Part shown: positions 29,695-38,197 of the stretch, one piece after another | Position numbering within the stretch: position 1 is the first letter of the stretch | Layout of the letters: each line of letters opens with the position of its first letter | DNA from: Flavobacterium hungaricum | GTDB taxonomy: Bacteria; Bacteroidota; Bacteroidia; Flavobacteriales; Flavobacteriaceae | Assembly (NCBI RefSeq): GCF_015182285.1 | Contig: NZ_PRDM01000008.1 | Span: 1 to 64,000, forward strand | Length of the DNA stretch: 64,000 nt | Reading direction: 5' to 3' | The notes under the pieces: generated by a model | Told to the model about the DNA's origin: nothing | Database searches by the model: none | Seen by the model: the letters and a program-made list of their open reading frames with translations, nothing else | Position numbers and translations under genes: made by a program

Positions 29695-30639
29695 ATGAAA
29701 AAAGCAGTTTATTTTTTGACGTTAGGTTTGTTGTTAGGTTTTTCATCCTGCAGCAGCGATGACGATGTTTTAAGCAATGAAGCAGCAGTTTCGGTTCTTA
29801 ACAAATCAGGCAGCACCGCAAAAACTGCGGTAACAGATCCTTCAATAGGAACCACTACAACTCTTAATTTGACCAGTTCGCTCTTAAGCAGCGGCACAAC
29901 AACTACTGGAGGAAAGTATTGGCAGGATACCTATACATCAAATACCAATTTAACCGTTGATATTTTTAAATTTTCGCATTCTGCAACATCTACGGGATAC
30001 AATTACTGGGACGGATTTATTGTTTCTAATGTAAATGATATTACCAATTACGGAGCAGCAGGTACGGGAGGATCCAATAATTGGGTCGCGCATCAATGGG
30101 GGGCAATGGCAGGAAGCGGTTTTGGCACTTCAAGCACTATCGCTGCCGGAACACCGGGAACAACCGGAGATCCTTATATTGTGGCGTATTGGTCTAGCTA
30201 TATGGATCCTCAATCGCCAGAAGGAACCACTTTTAGCGAAGCAAATTTCTCTAACTGGATCAAAATTGGAGACACAGGACTTTATCAGGTTCAAGGTTTA
30301 AAGATCAATATCCATCCTTGGCCTTATTACGGTTGTTTGTATGGAGACGGATTTGCAAGAGCCTTTACATCGGGAGACCGCTTTGAATTGTTAATTTACG
30401 GAGTAGACCAATCTGGAGTCATTACCAATCCGATTGTTCATTCGTTAGCAGATTATTCGGGTTCATCTTTGGTGATGCCTACAGGCTGGGTGAATGTAAA
30501 TACCACAGATCTGGGAGATTTAGGAAATGTAAAGTATTTGATTTTCCAAATGGCTTCTACAGATTCAGATCCAACGTACGGAATCAACACAGCAGCTTAT
30601 TTCTGCTTGGATAAATTATCCGTAAAACGTGTTAATTAA
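29695..30639 (+). CDS. DUF4465 surface lipoprotein
   Basis: A 314-residue protein with lipobox FSSC19 followed by SSDDD. The DUF4465 signatures are NYWDGFIVSNVNDITNY, then NWVAHQWGAMAGSGFG and DPYIVAYWSSYMDP, followed by a second jelly-roll-like half (RFELLIYGVDQSG, VKYLIFQMASTDSD, AAYFCLDKLSVKRV). From memory, DUF4465 members in gut Bacteroidetes were described as B12-binding BtuH proteins; this should be checked. Its position at the end of the riboswitch operon agrees with a corrinoid-binding role. Confidence 0.85.
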   Translation: MKKAVYFLTLGLLLGFSSCSSDDDVLSNEAAVSVLNKSGSTAKTAVTDPSIGTTTTLNLTSSLLSSGTTTTGGKYWQDTYTSNTNLTVDIFKFSHSATSTGYNYWDGFIVSNVNDITNYGAAGTGGSNNWVAHQWGAMAGSGFGTSSTIAAGTPGTTGDPYIVAYWSSYMDPQSPEGTTFSEANFSNWIKIGDTGLYQVQGLKINIHPWPYYGCLYGDGFARAFTSGDRFELLIYGVDQSGVITNPIVHSLADYSGSSLVMPTGWVNVNTTDLGDLGNVKYLIFQMASTDSDPTYGINTAAYFCLDKLSVKRVN

Positions 30640-30646
30640 TAAAGCT

Positions 30647-30680
30647 AAAGAGTCATTGAAAAATGGCTCTTTGTTTTTTC
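30647..30680 (+). terminator. Terminator of the B12 operon
   Basis: AAAGAGTCATT and AATGGCTCTTT form an 11-bp stem (one G-U) with a GAAA loop, followed by GTTTTTTC. Confidence 0.85.
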
Positions 30681-30805
30681 AATTACATTATAATTAGAAT
30701 AGAAGAATAGGGCTTTTTTAGAGTTCCAAAATAATTTTTAGAGTTCCTTTTTAAACAAATTTGAAAAAAATAAATTTAAACTCTACTAATTTGATATAAT
30801 TTATA

Positions 30806-30813
30806 TATATTTG
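30806..30813 (+). promoter_or_regulatory. -7 box upstream of the SAM riboswitch
   Basis: TATATTTG matches TAnnTTTG and ends 4 nt before the first stem of the riboswitch, which is the right place for its transcription start. Confidence 0.55.
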
Positions 30814-30817
30814 CATG

Positions 30818-30914
30818 ACTTATCCAGAAAGACTGAGGGAATGGCCCTGTGATGTCTTAGCAACCTGTTCGTAAATAAGGTGCTAAATCCTTCCGCAGCA
30901 GCGGATAGATAAGA
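30818..30914 (+). ncRNA. SAM-I (S-box) riboswitch
   Basis: The P1 stem is ACTTATC (30818-) with GATAAG (30907-30912). The aptamer words AGACTGAGGGAATGGCCCTG, GATGTCTTAGCAACC, AAGGTGCTAAATCC and TTCCGCAGCAGCGGAT appear in the class order. It binds S-adenosylmethionine and lowers expression of sulfur or methionine genes. No gene starts within 200 nt, so its direct target is uncertain. Confidence 0.95.
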
Positions 30915-31152
30915 GAGATTCTCATGGAAATTCTGAATAAGCTTTAAATTTTTATAACTCTATTTTAAAATTAAAATGAAAGCGAAGCTATTCTTATTAC
31001 AAGCCCAATCACACCGTCTTAATTTTTCTGCGATCGAAACACAAAGTTTAGTTTTTCGAATGCGTCGTTAATTTCTCCCTTTTTTAGTTCAGTACAAAAG
31101 ACCATTTCACAATAGGTCGCAGAATTTTCATGTCCAATCTTAATTATAAAAA
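30915..31152. other. Spacer after the SAM riboswitch with short degenerate ORFs
   Basis: Plus strand: a 7-codon ORF at 30923-30946 and a 32-codon ORF at 30975-31073 with a signal-peptide-like start (MKAKLFLLQAQ). Its ACAAGCCCAATCAC word nearly repeats ACAAGCCCAGTCAC in the signal peptide of the TlpA gene at 31153. Minus strand: an open frame 31019-31150 with coding-like text (YCEMVFCTELKKGEINDAF) but no good start. These look like remnants of genes displaced between the riboswitch and its target. Confidence 0.35.
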
Positions 31153-32136
31153 ATGAAAAAAATACTCTTAAGTTTTGCCTTAATCTTTGGTTTAGCACAA
31201 GCCCAGTCACAAGAAACCAATTTACAGCTAAAAGGAACTGTAGTCGATACAGTTGCGCAATATGTTTATTTGCAAAAGTTTCATAATAAAATGTTCACTA
31301 CGATTGATTCGGTTAAAGTGAAAGACGGAAACTTTAGTTTTAAAACCAAAGTAAAAACGCCGGAATTGTATGGCTTAAGTGTAAATACAGCAAATTCGCC
31401 GTTGTACATTTTCTTGGATAAAGGACCAATTACGGTAAAACTAAATCCAAAGAAATATTACAGCGGTTCTGTAGTCGAAGGTTCTGCACCACAGCAATTG
31501 TTTGACACGTATAGAAAAAGCAATGACATAGAAATCAGCAAATTCATAACAGAAAATCCGAAGTCTATAGTTGCGGCTTATGTATTGTACAGAAACTGGT
31601 CGTACCGCTTAACTCCGGATCAGATCACGCAGAATATTGCACTTCTTGATAAAAGTCTTCACACTACAACCTATGTAAAAGAATTAAAAGAACTGGTTAC
31701 CGTACTAGACGGATTGGCGGTTGGTAAAAAAGCCCCTGATTTTACGGCCAACAATCCTGATGGAAAACCAGTTCGTTTTTCTGAAAATCTAAACGGATAT
31801 ACTTTGGTAGATTTCTGGGCTTCTTGGTGCGGTCCTTGCCGAAGAGAAAACCCGAATATCGTAGCGGCTTACAAAGAATTTCACGACAAAGGTTTCAACA
31901 TCGTGGCAGTTTCATTAGACAAAAAGAAAGAAAATTGGATAAAAGGAATTCAGGACGATCATCTGAACTGGGTTCAGGTTTCAGATCTGCTTTTCTGGAA
32001 CAGTGCGGTCGCTAAGTTGTACGGTGTAAGAGCTATTCCGGCGAATTATTTAGTCGATTCTAAAGGAATTATTGTTGCGAAAAACCTTCACGGAGAAGAA
32101 TTACAATCAACACTTAAATCACTTTTGAATAAATAA
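31153..32136 (+). CDS. TlpA/ResA-like thioredoxin-fold lipoprotein or periplasmic disulfide reductase
   Basis: A 327-residue protein with a cleavable signal peptide (ending LAQAQS). An N-terminal DUF4369-like beta domain spans about 25-115 (LKGTVVDTVAQYVYLQKF), followed by a helical linker. A C-terminal thioredoxin domain (about 190-327) has DFWASWC226GPC229RREN and the cis-proline loop VRAIPANYL. It reduces disulfides in the periplasm, as in cytochrome c maturation or redox stress. It is the first proper gene after the SAM riboswitch, which is unexpected for that control element. Confidence 0.92.
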   Translation: MKKILLSFALIFGLAQAQSQETNLQLKGTVVDTVAQYVYLQKFHNKMFTTIDSVKVKDGNFSFKTKVKTPELYGLSVNTANSPLYIFLDKGPITVKLNPKKYYSGSVVEGSAPQQLFDTYRKSNDIEISKFITENPKSIVAAYVLYRNWSYRLTPDQITQNIALLDKSLHTTTYVKELKELVTVLDGLAVGKKAPDFTANNPDGKPVRFSENLNGYTLVDFWASWCGPCRRENPNIVAAYKEFHDKGFNIVAVSLDKKKENWIKGIQDDHLNWVQVSDLLFWNSAVAKLYGVRAIPANYLVDSKGIIVAKNLHGEELQSTLKSLLNK

Positions 32137-32335
32137 TCCTCATTTTTTGTCCTTTAGATCCCGAAGCCTCGGAAGAAGAATCACACTCGCAGCCAAGAAG
32201 GTTAGAAAACATTATTGCCGAGTTTGCTGCGCGGTTTCTCGATTCGGTCGAAATGACAAATCAGTTTAAAACACTTTGAATTCGCTTAAAGAATTCAATA
32301 CAGAATAAAATATAATAATTAAAAATGATAAGGAA

Positions 32336-33811
32336 ATGAATGCTATTGAGACAACAACAGAATCAATCGAATTGGAATGTTACTTTTCTGATTTCAGGAA
32401 AAACGCAATAGGTATAAATCACAGTTTTGAATCGGTTTATGGTAAACAGCAGCTGCTTTATGCAGACTGGGTAGCCAGCGGAAGATTGTATGATCCGATT
32501 GAGGATATCATGCGTAATAAAATCGGACCGATGATTGCCAATACACATTCATTTTCAAGTCAAACAGGAAAAGCTTCAACTTATGCTTATCAGCATGCGA
32601 GGGATATCATAAAAAAACACGTCAATGCAAACGATCAGGATGTTTTGGTCACAACCGGAACGGGAATGACGGCCGCTTTATCAAAGTTACAGCGCATTAT
32701 GGGTTTGCGAAAAAACCTTGACGAAAAAGACAAGCCTGTCGTTTTTATCACCCATATGGAACATCATTCCAATCAGGTTCCTTGGTACGAAATCAATGCC
32801 GATGTGGTGATTCTGCCTTCAGATGAAAACAATTTAGTAGCTCCCGAAGTTCTTTCGTCAGAAATAAAAAAATATGCAGACCGAAGTTTAAAAATCGGTT
32901 CGTTTACAGCTTGTTCTAATGTAACCGGAATTATTACGCCTTATCATCAATTGGCTAAAATCATGCACCAAAACGGCGGCTTTTGTTTTGTAGATTTTGC
33001 AGCTTCGGCTCCTTATGTAAAAATCGATTTGCATCCCAAAGATCCAGAACAGCAATTGGATGCCGTTTTCTTTTCGCCTCATAAATTTCTGGGAGGGCCG
33101 GGAACCTGCGGTGTTTTGGTTTTCAACGAGAAATTATACAAATCTGATTTTCCAGATAATCCCGGCGGAGGAAATGTAAAATGGACCAATCCGCTCGGAA
33201 AATATTGTTACAGCGATGTAATAGAAGTGAGGGAAGACGGAGGAACACCAGGATTTTTGCAGGTAATGAGAACGGCTTTGGCTTTGCAGTTAAAAGATCA
33301 AATGGAGGTCGAAAAAATTGCGGCAAGAGAAAAAGAACTTTTGAACCTGTGTTTTTCTAAACTGCAGCAAATACAAGGTTTGTCAATTTTAGGAGATCTT
33401 AAAAGTGACCGAATCGGTTGTGTTTCTTTTGTGATAGAAGACATTCATTATAATTTAATCGTAAGACTTTTAAATGACCGTTTCGGAATCCAGACTCGCG
33501 GCGGCTGGTCTTGCGCGAGTACGTATGCGCATTATTTGTTCAATATTGATGAGAAAAGATCCAAAGCAATTACCAACGAATTATTAGAGAAAAACCAAAC
33601 CAATAAACCGGGCTGGGTGCGTTTGTCCCTGCATCCGATTATGACCAATGAAGAACTTTTGTTTATCTGCGATGCGATTCAGAATGTTGCTTTAAATTAT
33701 AAAACATGGCAGAAAGATTATCGTTACAATACAGCGACCAATGAGTTTGAAAGCATTCTGATTGAAGAAAATATCAAAGAAGAGGTCGAAGAATGGTTTA
33801 GACTGGAATAA
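32336..33811 (+). CDS. Class V aminotransferase-fold PLP enzyme (cysteine desulfurase-like)
   Basis: A 491-residue protein. The PLP lysine is K250 in FFSPHKFLGGPG, and D220 in FVDFAASAP contacts the PLP ring. THMEHHSN (139-146) corresponds to the His stacking region of SufS/CsdA. C393 in RGGWSCASTYAHY occupies the place of the catalytic cysteine of group II desulfurases. It is longer than SufS (about 405 aa) by an extended C-terminus. A sulfur-transfer or selenocysteine-lyase-like role fits the neighbouring metNIQ and SAM riboswitch. It stands alone, with no suf genes near. Confidence 0.88.
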   Translation: MNAIETTTESIELECYFSDFRKNAIGINHSFESVYGKQQLLYADWVASGRLYDPIEDIMRNKIGPMIANTHSFSSQTGKASTYAYQHARDIIKKHVNANDQDVLVTTGTGMTAALSKLQRIMGLRKNLDEKDKPVVFITHMEHHSNQVPWYEINADVVILPSDENNLVAPEVLSSEIKKYADRSLKIGSFTACSNVTGIITPYHQLAKIMHQNGGFCFVDFAASAPYVKIDLHPKDPEQQLDAVFFSPHKFLGGPGTCGVLVFNEKLYKSDFPDNPGGGNVKWTNPLGKYCYSDVIEVREDGGTPGFLQVMRTALALQLKDQMEVEKIAAREKELLNLCFSKLQQIQGLSILGDLKSDRIGCVSFVIEDIHYNLIVRLLNDRFGIQTRGGWSCASTYAHYLFNIDEKRSKAITNELLEKNQTNKPGWVRLSLHPIMTNEELLFICDAIQNVALNYKTWQKDYRYNTATNEFESILIEENIKEEVEEWFRLE

Positions 33812-33882
33812 TTTTTTTGCCTCAGATAAAAAGATTAGCACAGATTTTCTAAAATCATAAAAAAGAATATCCAAAAAAATAA

Positions 33883-34347
33883 ATGAAAACAATACCAAGA
33901 AGAGTCGTAACAGGTTTACGAAACGGAAAATCTATAATAGAACAAGACGCCATTGTAACCAACGTATCAGAACATTTTCCGGGATTAATCATTTCTGATA
34001 TCTGGTCTACAGACAGCACACCCGCAAAATTCGAAGAAAAAAGCATTGAAAATACCGCGTTCCCCAATACGCCGCGAAACGGAAGCTACTTTCGGTACGT
34101 GCAGATTCCACCCGACAAAGATTTAGGAATTGTCGCGCCAGAAGGACAGCCGCATCCGCTGATGCACCAGACCGATACTTTAGATTATATCATTATCATT
34201 TCGGGCGAAATCTATTTGATCGTTGACGAAGAAGAAACTTTACTGCAAGCGGGAGACATTGTAATTCAACGAGGTACCAATCACGCTTGGAGTAACCGAT
34301 CCGAATTACCGTGTATTCAATTGGCTGTTTTATTAGATGCAGAATAA
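33883..34347 (+). CDS. Cupin-domain protein
   Basis: A 154-residue protein with a single cupin. The metal-binding motifs are partly readable: HPLMHQTDTLDYIIIISGEIYLIVDEEETLLQAGDIVIQRGTNHAW (read in parts), where H, H, E and H would bind the metal. Its longer N-terminal part (1-70) contains SIIEQDAIVTNVSEHFPG. It may be a dioxygenase-like or binding protein of small molecules; the function is not set. It lies between the desulfurase-like gene and the metNIQ leader on the same strand. Confidence 0.85.
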   Translation: MKTIPRRVVTGLRNGKSIIEQDAIVTNVSEHFPGLIISDIWSTDSTPAKFEEKSIENTAFPNTPRNGSYFRYVQIPPDKDLGIVAPEGQPHPLMHQTDTLDYIIIISGEIYLIVDEEETLLQAGDIVIQRGTNHAWSNRSELPCIQLAVLLDAE

Positions 34348-34601
34348 ATCAAAAGTATAGTCGCTGCTAAGGCAAATCGGCCTTTGCAATCCCGATCGCT
34401 TTCAGAAACGGATTTATAAATGAAATCTAAAGAAATCCGCGTCACAATTTGAAGCGGGCAAACAGACCAAATTATTACGCAAAGAACGGTAAATCAACAG
34501 AAAAGAAACAAAACTAAAGAGCAATCGATATAGTAGTCTACAATTTTGATAGGATAATAAAAGTTTTAGTGATTTATGCTTTAAAATTAAAATTATCTGT
34601 T

Positions 34602-34609
34602 TAAATTTG
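34602..34609 (+). promoter_or_regulatory. -7 promoter box of the metNIQ leader
   Basis: TAAATTTG matches TAnnTTTG. Transcription would start close to 34614-34617, so the leader RNA begins at or just before the leader-peptide start codons. Confidence 0.55.
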
Positions 34610-34617
34610 CAGCCACA

Positions 34618-34713
34618 ATGAGAAATAAGAGCCTTAATATGAAGAATTATTATTGCAGCAGCATGATGTGCTGTTTTGCTGTTATGAAATTTTCTGATCT
34701 GGCTTCGATATAA
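34618..34713 (+). CDS. Met/Cys-rich leader peptide of the metNIQ operon
   Basis: A short ORF of 31 codons from the ATG at 34618, or 24 from the ATG at 34639, which is more probable given the promoter position. The peptide contains NYYCSSMMCCFAVMK: five of the 24 residues are Met or Cys in one block, far above chance for this genome. It ends 17 nt before a perfect terminator hairpin that precedes metN. This is the layout of amino-acid attenuators: ribosome stalling at Met/Cys codons when these are scarce would prevent the terminator. A CAGCA/TGCTG stem overlaps the Met-Met-Cys-Cys codons. Confidence 0.75.
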   Translation: MRNKSLNMKNYYCSSMMCCFAVMKFSDLASI

Positions 34714-34730
34714 ATGATATTATGTATTTC

Positions 34731-34770
34731 AAAAAGCCTTTCATGAATAGTTGAAAGGCTTTTTTGTTTT
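34731..34770 (+). terminator. Attenuator terminator of metNIQ
   Basis: AAAAAGCCTTTCA (34731-34743) and TGAAAGGCTTTTT (34752-34764) form a perfect 13-bp stem with an 8-nt loop, followed by T-rich DNA. It lies between the leader peptide stop and the metN start at 34788, so read-through is needed to express the transporter. AGCCTT at 34630-34635 could compete for the right arm. Confidence 0.85.
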
Positions 34771-34787
34771 GTAAATCTAAATAAGAA

Positions 34788-35819
34788 ATGATTGAATTAA
34801 AAAATGTTACCAAAACGTTTCATCAAAAAGACAGAATCGTTACGGCTTTGTCTGATGTTTCGCTTAGGGTGCCGCCAGGGAAAATCTTTGGTGTGATTGG
34901 TACGTCGGGTGCTGGAAAAAGTACTTTAATACGTTGTGTCAATTTGTTAGAAAGACCTACAGGAGGCAGTATTATCGTAGACGGAAAAGCGTTAATGCAA
35001 CTATCAAACGCAGAATTGGCGATTGAAAGAAGACAAATCGGAATGATTTTTCAGCATTTCAATTTACTTTCTTCACGAACCGTTTTCGAAAATGTGGCTT
35101 TTCCTTTAGAATTGACCGGAACTTCTAAAAGCGAAATCAAAACCCGCGTTTTAGAATTGCTGCAATTGGTTGGTCTGGCAGAAAAAGCAAACGATTATCC
35201 CGCAAGTCTTTCCGGCGGACAAAAACAAAGAGTTGCCATTGCAAGAACTTTGGCCAATAATCCGAAAGTTTTGTTGTGTGATGAAGCTACAAGTGCACTC
35301 GATCCTGCGACGACGCGATCTATTTTAAATTTGTTGAAAGACATCAACAAACGTCTTAACATTACCATTTTGCTGATTACCCATCAAATGGAAGTAGTCA
35401 AATCAATCTGCGATGAGGTGGCCGTTATCAGTCACGGAAAATTGATCGAGCAGGGAAGTGTAGGCGAAATTTTTGCCGATCCAAAACACGAATTGACAAG
35501 AGAATTTATTGCGTCTTCACTACATATTGATGTTCCAGCGGTTTATCTGGAAAAATTACAAAAAGAGGATAACGGAAATTTGAATCCGTTATTGAAGCTG
35601 GAAATGACAGGGAAATCGGTAAACGAACCGGTTATTTCAGAAGTTTCAAGACTTTTTGATACCGATTTCAAAATCGTAAGCGCGCAGATGGATCAGGCAG
35701 GAGATGTAAATTTTGGTGTTATGCTGATTGAACTATCAGGAAAACGCGAAAATTACGATGCCGCGATTCAATATTTCAATTCAAAACACATTAAAACAGA
35801 AATTATAGGTTATGTCTGA
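34788..35819 (+). CDS. metN: Methionine ABC transporter ATP-binding protein MetN
   Basis: A 343-residue protein. The Walker A motif GTSGAGKST is at 38-46, the Q-loop is IGMIFQHFNLL, the signature LSGGQKQR is at 141-148, and Walker B is VLLCDEATSALD (161-172). A C-terminal NIL domain (about 265-343) is present, which in E. coli MetN binds methionine and inhibits transport. It is the first gene of metNIQ, downstream of a Met/Cys leader attenuator. Its stop overlaps the metI start by 8 nt. Confidence 0.96.
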   Translation: MIELKNVTKTFHQKDRIVTALSDVSLRVPPGKIFGVIGTSGAGKSTLIRCVNLLERPTGGSIIVDGKALMQLSNAELAIERRQIGMIFQHFNLLSSRTVFENVAFPLELTGTSKSEIKTRVLELLQLVGLAEKANDYPASLSGGQKQRVAIARTLANNPKVLLCDEATSALDPATTRSILNLLKDINKRLNITILLITHQMEVVKSICDEVAVISHGKLIEQGSVGEIFADPKHELTREFIASSLHIDVPAVYLEKLQKEDNGNLNPLLKLEMTGKSVNEPVISEVSRLFDTDFKIVSAQMDQAGDVNFGVMLIELSGKRENYDAAIQYFNSKHIKTEIIGYV

Positions 35820-36465
35820 TTCGATTATAGATTTATTGTTAAAAGGAACATGGGAAACCATTGTAATGACCTTTGTATCGGGCTTTTTTGGTTTTTTAAT
35901 CGGGCTTCCAACCGGAATTTTACTTTTCCTGACCCGTAAAAACCAAATATTAGAACAGCCGGTTTTAAACAGAACGGTATCGTTTTTAGTCAATGTTTTT
36001 CGTTCTATTCCATTCATCATTTTAATCGTTTGGATGATTCCGTTTACGCGTGCCATTGTCGGAACTTCAATTGGTGTCAGTGCCGCTTTGGTTCCGTTAA
36101 GTATTGGTGCAGCGCCGTTTATTGCCCGCTTGGTCGAAAATAGTTTGTTAAGTCTTCCGTCTGGATTAATAGAAGCCGCAAGGGCTTTGGGCGCAACGCC
36201 ATTTCAAATTGTTTACAAAGTATTGCTGCCAGAAGCTTTGCCTTCGTTAATAAACGCGGCTTCCATTACCTTAATCACTTTAGTCGGATATTCTGCTATG
36301 GGCGGTGCCGTTGGAGCAGGAGGTTTAGGGCAAGTCGGTTATCAATACGGTTATATAGGTTATGATGCCGTTACCATGAATTCGGTATTGATCTTATTGG
36401 TTATTCTGGTATTTCTGATCCAGTTTGCCGGAGATTTTTTATCCAAGCGATTTGATCATCGATAG
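35812..36465 (+). CDS. metI: Methionine ABC transporter permease MetI
   Basis: A 217-residue protein with five hydrophobic segments and the inner-membrane ABC permease loop EAARALGATPFQIVYKVLLPEALPS (EAA motif). FVSGFFGFLIGLPTGILLF and SFLVNVFRSIPFIILIVWMIPF are the first helices. It forms the dimeric channel with MetN. It overlaps metN, so the two are translationally coupled. Confidence 0.96.
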   Translation: MSDSIIDLLLKGTWETIVMTFVSGFFGFLIGLPTGILLFLTRKNQILEQPVLNRTVSFLVNVFRSIPFIILIVWMIPFTRAIVGTSIGVSAALVPLSIGAAPFIARLVENSLLSLPSGLIEAARALGATPFQIVYKVLLPEALPSLINAASITLITLVGYSAMGGAVGAGGLGQVGYQYGYIGYDAVTMNSVLILLVILVFLIQFAGDFLSKRFDHR

Positions 36466-36507
36466 TTATCAATTAAAAATTAGGAATTAAAAATTAAAAA
36501 TAGTGTT

Positions 36508-37320
36508 ATGAAAATAAATTTTATAAAGACTTTTGGTGTTCTTGCTTTGTCATTAGTACTAGCGAATTGTGGAGAAAGTAAAAAGAACGATCCGCATTTT
36601 ATTAAAGTAGGTGTGGCAACAGGACCAGAATTAAAAGTGGCCGAAGCTGCTAAAAAAGTAGCCAAAGAAAAATTTGGATTAGAAGTAGAATTGGTTTCTT
36701 TTAACGATTATGTGGTGCCAAACGAAGCTTTGAGCCAAGGCGATATCGATGCCAATGCTTTTCAGCACAAACCGTATTTAGACGAGCAATCTAAACAACG
36801 CGGTTATAAATTGGCAATTATCGGTAAAACATTTGTTTACCCAATTGCAGCTTATTCTAAAAAAATAAAAACGCTTGCTGAATTGAAAGACGAAAGCACG
36901 ATTATTATTCCAAACGATCCTACAAACGGCGGCCGTTCTTTATTGCTTTTACAGAAAAACGGTTTATTAAAATTAAAAGACGGCGTTGGTTTACTGCCAA
37001 AAGTAACCGACATTGTGAGCAATCCTAAAAAACTGAAAATTTTAGAATTAGAAGCACCTCAATTGCCTCGCGCGTTAGAAGACGAAAATGTTTCAATCGC
37101 AATTATCAACAATACATTTGCTTCTGCAGCAGGATTAGTTCCTTCTCGTGATGCATTGTTTGTAGAAGACAAAGAATCGCCTTATGTAAATTTGGTGGTA
37201 AGTCGTGAAGACAATAAAAATGAAGAAAAAGTAAAACAGTTTTTACAAGCTTTTCAATCTCCAGAAGTAGAAAAAGTTGCCGAAGAACAATTCAAAGGTG
37301 GTGCTGTAAAAGGCTGGTAA
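36508..37320 (+). CDS. metQ: Methionine-binding lipoprotein MetQ (NlpA family)
   Basis: A 270-residue protein with lipobox LANC22, then the NlpA domain: VGVATGPELKVAEAAKKVAKEKFGLEVELVSFNDYVVPNEALSQGDIDANAFQHKPYLDEQ (seen in parts) and IIPNDPTNGGRSLLLLQ. The DANAFQHKPYL motif is characteristic of MetQ. It delivers L- or D-methionine to MetNI. It is the last gene of the operon; a strong terminator follows. Confidence 0.97.
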   Translation: MKINFIKTFGVLALSLVLANCGESKKNDPHFIKVGVATGPELKVAEAAKKVAKEKFGLEVELVSFNDYVVPNEALSQGDIDANAFQHKPYLDEQSKQRGYKLAIIGKTFVYPIAAYSKKIKTLAELKDESTIIIPNDPTNGGRSLLLLQKNGLLKLKDGVGLLPKVTDIVSNPKKLKILELEAPQLPRALEDENVSIAIINNTFASAAGLVPSRDALFVEDKESPYVNLVVSREDNKNEEKVKQFLQAFQSPEVEKVAEEQFKGGAVKGW

Positions 37321-37340
37321 AACGCTGTTTTCCAACAAAT

Positions 37341-37378
37341 AAAAAAGCCTGTAAATGTATGTTTACAGGCTTTTTTTC
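37341..37378 (+). terminator. Terminator of metNIQ
   Basis: AAAAAAGCCTGTAAA and TTTACAGGCTTTTTTT form a perfect stem with a 6-nt loop, 20 nt after the metQ stop. Confidence 0.93.
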
Positions 37379-37434
37379 GGGAAAATTATATATAAATCAA
37401 ATATATTATGGCGTAATTATTTGAAGTTTTATTA

Positions 37435-37896
37435 TTAAGAAAGTACAGTTTCAGCGATATGCGATGTTGTTTTTTGAGTAAAATTAAGCGTTAGCGGATC
37501 TAAATTTCCGTAGAAAAAAGTATCTAAAACCTGCTGAAATACAGGATCAGCATTTTCTACCTGAACAAATAAACTCATAGAAGAATGTAGTTTTCTCGCA
37601 TCTAATTCGCCCAAAATAGTTTCGGCCGATTTTTTACTTAAAGTCAAAAGAAGCTTAGAGATTTCTACCAAATGTTTCCTTAAAATAGGGTGATTTAAAA
37701 AATCTTCTGCCTCTTTTAAATCTGCTACTGCATAGTAATCAGAGAGGGTGCTTTTGCCTAAACCTTTTATCTGTGGGAATATAAACCACATCCAGTTGGT
37801 TTGTTTTTTGCCTTTTTTGATTTCAGAAAAAGCAGTAAGATATAATTTATTTTGTGCGTCTAAAAAGCGGGTCAAATCATTTTTTGCGTAAATCAT
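37435..37896 (-). CDS. DUF1810 protein
   Basis: A 153-residue protein that matches DUF1810 throughout: LTRFLDAQNKLYLTAFSEIKKGKKQTNWMWFIFPQIKGLG (seen in parts), YYAVADLKEAEDFLNHPIL, LLTLSKKSAETILGELDARKLHSSMSLF. The family is widespread and uncharacterised; no enzyme activity should be assigned. It is monocistronic. Confidence 0.9.
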   Translation of the reverse strand: MIYAKNDLTRFLDAQNKLYLTAFSEIKKGKKQTNWMWFIFPQIKGLGKSTLSDYYAVADLKEAEDFLNHPILRKHLVEISKLLLTLSKKSAETILGELDARKLHSSMSLFVQVENADPVFQQVLDTFFYGNLDPLTLNFTQKTTSHIAETVLS

Positions 37897-38197
37897 CTTT
37901 TGATTATGGTTTTAAATGGTTCGTAATTCTGGGAAAGCAATTATGAATTTCTTTATCCAAAAATAGATTGACAGCAAGAGCTTTTAGTTATACAATTTTC
38001 TTCCGTTTTTATATAATTATAATAAAGCCGCATTATAATTGTATAAAATCTTGTTTGTGTAGGGTAACTTATTGATAACTATTGATTTACTTCAATTGTA
38101 TTTATAAGACCAATTTCTAAATCTGATAAAATCAGTGTTTATCGGCGTTTTGGGCTAGCCAATCTGTAGAATCCGCATCAAATGAAAGCAGTAAAAT
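37897..38197. other. Intergenic region without recognisable features
   Basis: AT-rich stretch of about 300 bp between the DUF1810 start and the HxlR gene end. No ORF, palindrome or promoter worth calling on either strand. Confidence 0.5.
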
